This document shows positions 59,510-64,000 of a DNA stretch of 64,000 nt, in pieces. The stretch comes from Limimaricola hongkongensis DSM 17492 (lineage in GTDB: Bacteria > Pseudomonadota > Alphaproteobacteria > Rhodobacterales > Rhodobacteraceae). A program made the translations under genes and the position numbers. The stretch spans positions 868,501 to 932,500 of the forward strand of contig NZ_KK088653.1 of assembly GCF_000600975.2 (NCBI RefSeq), given 5' to 3'. Every line of letters begins with the position of its first letter. The first letter of the stretch is position 1. The notes beneath the pieces are model-generated. The model saw only the letters and a list, made by a program, of their open reading frames with translations, made no database searches and was not told the DNA's origin.

Positions 59510-60386
59510 AGGCCCTGAGCAGGCGCACGCCGTCCATCGCGGCGATCCGCTCCAGATCGGTCTCGTAGATCGCCGTCAGTTCGGCGACGAGAGCCGCGTT
59601 CCATCCGGGCATGTCGATCTCGGTCTCGACCGCCTCCGCGCGGGCGTATTTGTCGAGAAAGGCCGAGACGACCCGGCGGTGCTGCGCTGCCGTCGCGGGC
59701 GGGTGCGCCGCGAGATAGGCGCGCAGCCGCGCCGTACCCTCGGGACGCATGATCTCGTTCACGAGATCCTGACCGCCCTCGACCGGCGCGTCCTCTGCCA
59801 TCCCCGCCAGCGCCCGCACGAGATCGGGCCAGAGCAGGGCCGAATCCTCGTCGCACCAGACCGTCAGGCGGATATCCGGCGCCGCCTCGCGCAGCCGCGC
59901 CACCACGTCCGACCACAGGATCCCGCGCGGGTCCGTCCCGGCCATGAAGGCGTCGACGCCGCGGCCGCGTGCCTGATCCCAGCAGGCGGGCACGAAGGCG
60001 GCCGGGTTGCGGATGCCGAGAAACATCTCGATCCGGTCGTCGGGAAACAGCGCCCGCAGCGAGCGCGCCTTGAAGCCCGCCAGATCGTGAAAGCGGCCCG
60101 CGTCGAAGATCCGCGCCGGGGTGCAGATGAAGGCCGGGTTGCCCAGCACCAGCCGCTCGGTCGTTTCGCCATGCTCGAGGATCGCGTCGATCAGCACGTC
60201 GCGCGTGCCCGGTTCGGGGGCCTCGCCGCGCAGGTGCTGGATCGCTTCGCGCAGCAGCCTGCGATAGCGCGCGGGGTTGGGCGCGCGGATGCCTTGCTCC
60301 GCAAGGCCCGGCAGGTTCCTGGTCACGGATTTCAGCAACCGGTCGTCATCGGTGCAGTTCGCGCCGATGTGAAAGGCGATTTCCAT
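59508..60386 (-). CDS. Conserved hypothetical protein (292 aa)
   Basis: This soluble protein of 292 residues begins MEIAFHIGANCTDDDRLLKS and contains LVLGNPAFICTP and FLGIRNPAAFVPACWDQ. The opening HIGANCTDD and the later LGIRNPA segment recall sulfotransferase-like or glycosyl-type folds, but I cannot assign a function. I remember similar openings only in Rhodobacteraceae hypothetical proteins. The start at 60386 gives the family-like N-terminus. It diverges from an iron-type permease gene. Confidence 0.75.
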   Translation of the reverse strand: MEIAFHIGANCTDDDRLLKSVTRNLPGLAEQGIRAPNPARYRRLLREAIQHLRGEAPEPGTRDVLIDAILEHGETTERLVLGNPAFICTPARIFDAGRFHDLAGFKARSLRALFPDDRIEMFLGIRNPAAFVPACWDQARGRGVDAFMAGTDPRGILWSDVVARLREAAPDIRLTVWCDEDSALLWPDLVRALAGMAEDAPVEGGQDLVNEIMRPEGTARLRAYLAAHPPATAAQHRRVVSAFLDKYARAEAVETEIDMPGWNAALVAELTAIYETDLERIAAMDGVRLLRA

Positions 60387-60518
60387 GCGTCTGCCGTCCC
60401 TCTGCCCGCTTGCCGCGGGTCCTCGTGGTGCCGGGCCCGATGGGGCGCCCGGGCCGTATCCCGCCCAATATAAGGAGTTATCTGGACAGCGAAACCGCTT
60501 TGAGCTACCGCGGGGCCC

Positions 60519-62174
60519 ATGTCCGATAAAACCAGTCAGACAAGCGTCCCCGGCGGCGCAGGACGCGGAATCGACCCGTGGTCGGCAGGCGCGGTGGCGA
60601 TTGCCGCGCTGGTGCTGTTGCCGGTGGTGTCGGTGATCTGGTTCGCTTTCAACCCCGAGGACAACATCTGGCCGCACCTGCTGTCGACGACGCTGCCGCG
60701 CTATCTCGGCAACACGGTGCTGTTGATGCTTTCGGTCGGCGCGATCACCGCCGCCGTCGGGGCGGGCGCGGCCTGGCTGGTGGTGATGTACCGCTTTCCG
60801 GGGCATTCATGGCTGCAATGGGCGCTGCTGCTGCCGCTCGCGGTGCCTGCCTATGTGGGCGCCTATGCGCTGGTCGATTTTCTCGAATATGCCGGGCCGG
60901 TGCAGACCGGCCTGCGCGGGCTCATGGGCTGGCAGGACGCGCGCGATTACGCCTTTCCGCAGATCCGGTCGCGGGGGGCGGCGATCCTCGTGCTGTCGGC
61001 GGCGCTTTACCCCTATGTCTATCTGCTGGCCCGCGCGGCGCTGCGCGAGCAATCGGGGGCGGGGTTCGAAGTGGCCCGCGCGCTCGGCGTCGGGCCATGG
61101 GGGCGATTCTTTCGGGTCGGGCTGCCGCTGATCCGCCCCGCCATCGCCGCGGGGGTCGCGGTGGTGATGATGGAGACGGTCAACGATTTCGGCGTGGTCG
61201 ACTATTTCGCGGTGCAGACGCTGACCACCGGCATCTTCACGGTCTGGCTGCAGGCGGGCAACCTGGGCGGCGCGGCGCAGATCGCGACGCTGGTTCTGGC
61301 GATGATCGTGTTCCTCGTGACGCTGGAAAAGCTGAGCCGTCGCCGTTCGCGCTTTTTCGGCTCGGCCCGACAGCCGCGCCCGGTGACGCCGATGCGGCTG
61401 TCGGGCGGGCAGGGCGCGCTGGCCTGTTTCGCCTGCCTTCTGCCGTTCCTTGCAGGGTTCGTGCTGCCGGTGGCGGTGTTGTCCGGCCACGCGCTCGACG
61501 CCGGTGAATGGGCGGCGCCGGGGCTGATCCGGGCGCTGGTGCACACTCTGGCCACCGGTGGGGCGGCGGCGTTTGTCACGGTGCTGGCGGGGCTGTTCAT
61601 GGTCTATGGCACGCGGCTGTCGGGTCGCCGCCTTCCGGTGCTGCTGCTGCCGATCACGGCGATCGGTTACGCCGCGCCGGGCGCGGTGTTGGGCATCGGT
61701 ATCCTGATCCCGCTGGCGCAGTTCGACAACGCGCTGGCGGATGCGGTGCTCGCGCTGACCGGGCGCGATCCGGGGCTCATCTTCACCGGCACGGCGGCGG
61801 CGCTGGTTCTGGTGTATTGCGTGCGGTTCTTCGCGATCGCGCAGGGCACCGCCGATGCGGCGCTGGGCCGGGTGTCGCCGAGCCTGCCGATGGCGGCGCG
61901 TTCGCTGGGCCAGAGCGCGGGCGGTACGCTGCGCCGCGTTCATGTGCCGCTGATCCGGGCCAGCGTCGGTTCGGCGCTGCTTCTGGTCTTCGTCGATTGC
62001 ATGAAGGAGCTGCCCGCGACGCTGCTGCTGCGCCCCTTTGGCTATGATACGCTGGCGACGCGGGTGCATGCCAAGGCCAGCCTCGAGAACATCGCCGAAG
62101 CCGCGCCCGCCGCGCTGATGATCACCGCCGTCGGGCTGATCGCGGTTGGGCTTCTGGCGCGCGCCAACCGCTGA
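60519..62174 (+). CDS. Fused Fe(III)-type ABC transporter permease (FbpB/AfuB family)
   Basis: This 551-residue permease consists of two fused permease halves of about six helices each. The first half has the EAA loop EVARALGVGPWGRFFRVGLPLIRP (about 190-213) and the second an analogous SLGQSAGGTLRRVHVPLIRA loop near 475. The sequence LPLAVPAYVGAYALVDF is typical of iron(III) permeases; thiamine (ThiP) or phosphonate types are less likely. No binding protein or ATPase lies beside it in this window, so its partners must be encoded elsewhere. Confidence 0.85.
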   Translation: MSDKTSQTSVPGGAGRGIDPWSAGAVAIAALVLLPVVSVIWFAFNPEDNIWPHLLSTTLPRYLGNTVLLMLSVGAITAAVGAGAAWLVVMYRFPGHSWLQWALLLPLAVPAYVGAYALVDFLEYAGPVQTGLRGLMGWQDARDYAFPQIRSRGAAILVLSAALYPYVYLLARAALREQSGAGFEVARALGVGPWGRFFRVGLPLIRPAIAAGVAVVMMETVNDFGVVDYFAVQTLTTGIFTVWLQAGNLGGAAQIATLVLAMIVFLVTLEKLSRRRSRFFGSARQPRPVTPMRLSGGQGALACFACLLPFLAGFVLPVAVLSGHALDAGEWAAPGLIRALVHTLATGGAAAFVTVLAGLFMVYGTRLSGRRLPVLLLPITAIGYAAPGAVLGIGILIPLAQFDNALADAVLALTGRDPGLIFTGTAAALVLVYCVRFFAIAQGTADAALGRVSPSLPMAARSLGQSAGGTLRRVHVPLIRASVGSALLLVFVDCMKELPATLLLRPFGYDTLATRVHAKASLENIAEAAPAALMITAVGLIAVGLLARANR

Positions 62175-62188
62175 GATATCGTGATTGA

Positions 62189-62264
62189 TGGTGCCGGCTG
62201 AGGGACTCGAACCCCCGACCCCCTGATTACAAATCAGACGCTCTACCAGCTGAGCTAAGCCGGC
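62189..62264 (-). tRNA. tRNA-Thr (anticodon UGU)
   Basis: Read on the minus strand the 76-nt gene folds into a full cloverleaf: acceptor GCCGGCT with AGCCGGC, D arm TAGCTCAGCTGGTAGAGC, anticodon stem TCTGA/TCAGG with loop TTTGTAA (anticodon TGT, reads ACA), and T arm with GTTCGAGTC. The 3' CCA is encoded. Confidence 0.97.
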
Positions 62265-62425
62265 CCCGACGTCGATGTATCCAGACCGCGGCGGGGTGGC
62301 AAGCGGGTTGGCGCTCTTCGTGTTACATCCGGCGACAAAACTCCGCGCCGAAGAGGACGGGCCGTGCTGGCATACCGGCCTGACTACCCCCTAGAAAGGG
62401 GGCCGAGACCCGCAGGAGGCCGCCC

Positions 62426-63142
62426 ATGACCGATACCGCCGAGCAGATTCTCGTCGTCGACGATGCGCGCGACATTCGCGAACCGCTTGGGCAGTACCTC
62501 AAGAAACAGGGGTTCCGGGTGCGTCTGGCCGCCAACGCCGCCGAAGCGCGCAGCATCGTGGAAACGGCGCGGATCGGTCTGGTCGTGCTCGACGTCATGA
62601 TGCCGGGCGAGGACGGGCTGAGCCTGTGCCGCTGGCTGGTGGCGCGCGGCGGGCCGCCGGTGATCCTGCTGACGGCGATGGCGGACGAGACCGACCGCAT
62701 CGTCGGGCTGGAGCTGGGGGCCGATGACTACGTGACCAAGCCGTTCAACCCGCGCGAGCTTCTGGCGCGGGTCCGGGCGGTGCTGCGCCGCGCGCCGCCG
62801 CCGCCGCCCGCCTTTGACGCGACGCGCCGCCGCTTTGCGGGCTGGACCCATGATCCCACCGCGCGGAAGTTGCACCATGATGACGGGCGCGTGGCCGGGC
62901 TGACCTCGGGCGAAAGCCGCCTTCTGGCGCTGTTTCTCGACGCGCCGCGCACCGTGCTCGACCGCGCGCGGCTGCTCGATCTCGTGGCCGGGCGAGAGGC
63001 CAAGGCCTATGACCGCGCCATCGACAACCAGATCAGCCGCCTGCGCCGCAAGATCGAGGACGACCCGAAACATCCGAGGCTGATCCTCACCGAATGGGGC
63101 GGCGGCTACCTGCTGGCCGCCGATGTGGAGGTGGCGCCGTGA
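62426..63142 (+). CDS. OmpR-family response regulator
   Basis: This 238-residue regulator has a receiver domain (acidic residues DD at 12-13, phosphoacceptor Asp56 in VVLDVMMPG, Lys in VTKPFNP) and a C-terminal winged helix (about 135-235, ending with LILTEWGGGYLLAADV). GCAGGAGG precedes the ATG. The stop overlaps the start of the histidine kinase gene by GTGA. The 160-bp region upstream contains GTTACAT near 62322. The stimulus is unknown. Confidence 0.92.
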   Translation: MTDTAEQILVVDDARDIREPLGQYLKKQGFRVRLAANAAEARSIVETARIGLVVLDVMMPGEDGLSLCRWLVARGGPPVILLTAMADETDRIVGLELGADDYVTKPFNPRELLARVRAVLRRAPPPPPAFDATRRRFAGWTHDPTARKLHHDDGRVAGLTSGESRLLALFLDAPRTVLDRARLLDLVAGREAKAYDRAIDNQISRLRRKIEDDPKHPRLILTEWGGGYLLAADVEVAP

Positions 63143-64000
63143 TCTCGCGGTTGCTGCCGCGGGGCATGGCGGCGCGCTTTGCGCTGTTGCTCGCCGCGGC
63201 CTTGCTGGTGGCCAACCTCGTGGCGCTGGGATTGCTGTCGTTTGAGCGCAACCGGCTCGACCGCGAGGCGGGCGCCGCGCGCGAAGTGGAGCGGATCGTG
63301 GCCTTGGTGCCCGCCATGGAGGCGTTGCGCCCCGTGGCCCGCGAACGGCTGGCGCGCCGGGCCTCGACCCGGCTGGCGCGGATCGATGTCGGGCCGGTGC
63401 CGATCGTGTCGTCGGCGGCGACCGGGGATCGCGCCCGCGCGCTGGAGGCGCGGCTGGCCGCGGCGCTTGGCGACCGCGAGGTGCGGGTGACGACCGTCGA
63501 GAGGGGGCGCCTCGCCGGTGCGGATCGCGGCGGGCCGGAAGGCGGGCGCGGCGAGGTCATCGTCGTGTCGATCGCGCTCGACCCGGCGGGGGCGGGCGGC
63601 TGGCTCAATGTCGCGGCGGCGCAGTTGCGCCCGCCGGGCGGCGCGCGGCACGAGGTGTTCTGGCTGGGCCTCGGGCTGTCGCTTCTGTCGGTGCTTGGGG
63701 TGGGACTTTGGTTCGTGCGCCAGCTCACGCGGCCCCTGGGGGCGCTGGCGGCGGCGGCACGCGCCGCCGGGCGCGGCGATCGCAGCATCCGCGTGGCCGA
63801 GACCGGCGCGCGTGAAATGCGCGACGCGGCGGCGGCCTTCAACGACATGCAGGCCCGGATCGCCCGGTTCGAAGCCGAACGCACGCGAACGCTCGCCGCC
63901 GTGGGGCACGATTTGCGCACGCCGATCACCAGCCTGCGCATCCGTGCGGAAATGCTCGACGACGAGGATGGCGCACCGATGATCCGCACGCTCGACGAAA
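63139..64000 (+). CDS. Sensor histidine kinase, 3' truncated by the window edge
   Basis: About 287 residues are visible with no stop. They include a first membrane helix (about 12-34), a periplasmic region of about 140 residues, a second helix (about 175-193), a HAMP domain and the H-box AVGHDLRTPITSLRIRAEM (His257). The ATPase domain lies beyond the window. The EnvZ-like layout and the coupled GTG start make it the partner of the OmpR-type regulator. Confidence 0.9.
   Translation, partial: MISRLLPRGMAARFALLLAAALLVANLVALGLLSFERNRLDREAGAAREVERIVALVPAMEALRPVARERLARRASTRLARIDVGPVPIVSSAATGDRARALEARLAAALGDREVRVTTVERGRLAGADRGGPEGGRGEVIVVSIALDPAGAGGWLNVAAAQLRPPGGARHEVFWLGLGLSLLSVLGVGLWFVRQLTRPLGALAAAARAAGRGDRSIRVAETGAREMRDAAAAFNDMQARIARFEAERTRTLAAVGHDLRTPITSLRIRAEMLDDEDGAPMIRTLDE

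Noticed and set aside
62300-62425. Possible riboswitch or small RNA before the OmpR-type regulator gene
   Set aside because: I see a short GTTACAT element and a small CCCCCTAGAAAGGGGG stem, but no known riboswitch core or extended fold.

Overview
This 64-kb window is GC-rich chromosomal DNA of an alphaproteobacterium, almost certainly a member of the Rhodobacteraceae (Rhodobacter/Roseobacter group). The evidence is the gene content: a smo/mtl polyol operon of the Rhodobacter type, a complete PhyR-NepR-EcfG general stress response locus, GapR, an NDUFA12-type complex I accessory protein, a DUF2155 protein, and a ScfR-type short-chain acyl regulator. Coding density is high, with many ATGA, GTGA or TGATG start/stop overlaps and compact GC-rich hairpins between genes. 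I see no insertion sequence, prophage or CRISPR array. One tRNA gene, tRNA-Thr(UGU), lies near the right end.

Layout. 1-6.6 kb: polyol uptake and oxidation (smoF, smoG, smoK, smoS, mtlK on +), facing a SorC-type regulator and a HAD phosphatase on -. 6.7-10.3 kb: a fused 5-oxoprolinase, then a 300-bp gap framed by a 37-bp inverted repeat. 10.6-15.2 kb: a Pqi-type lipid-transport operon (two PqiA, a PqiB with four C-terminal repeats of about 100 residues, and a PqiC lipoprotein). 15.3-16.6 kb: a small membrane protein and a CorA/ZntB metal channel. 16.6-23.1 kb (-): glycogen metabolism, transcribed glgC-glgA-glgX-pgm. 23.3-28.3 kb: the fructose ABC system frcBCA-frcK (-) with a divergent ROK repressor gene and an AT-rich palindrome between them.

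28.5-37.2 kb is a stress island: otsB-otsA (trehalose), a BrkB/YihY membrane protein, phyR (-), nepR-ecfG-histidine kinase-phospholipase D, and an unannotated-looking 28-residue membrane peptide. EcfG-like promoters (GGAAC, 16-17 bp, then CGTT or a near match) precede phyR, nepR, otsB, brkB and the peptide, which suggests one regulon built around the locus. 37.4-43.1 kb is housekeeping: clpP, clpX, RidA, NDUFA12, DUF2155, aat and accC-accB. In accC a single extra base breaks the frame close to the N-terminus.

43.2-56.0 kb looks like an acetate/short-chain acyl module. An operon reads solute-binding protein, two permeases, two ATPases and acetyl-CoA synthetase. Diverging from it are a ScfR-like regulator, a single-domain response regulator, a small membrane protein and a sodium/solute-symporter histidine kinase of the CbrA/CrbS type. 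56-64 kb holds an orphan SpoA-domain protein, a BLH-type phosphatase, a FadJ-like hydratase without an NAD domain, GapR, a lineage-restricted unknown protein, a fused Fe(III)-type permease, tRNA-Thr, and an OmpR/EnvZ-type two-component pair cut by the right edge.
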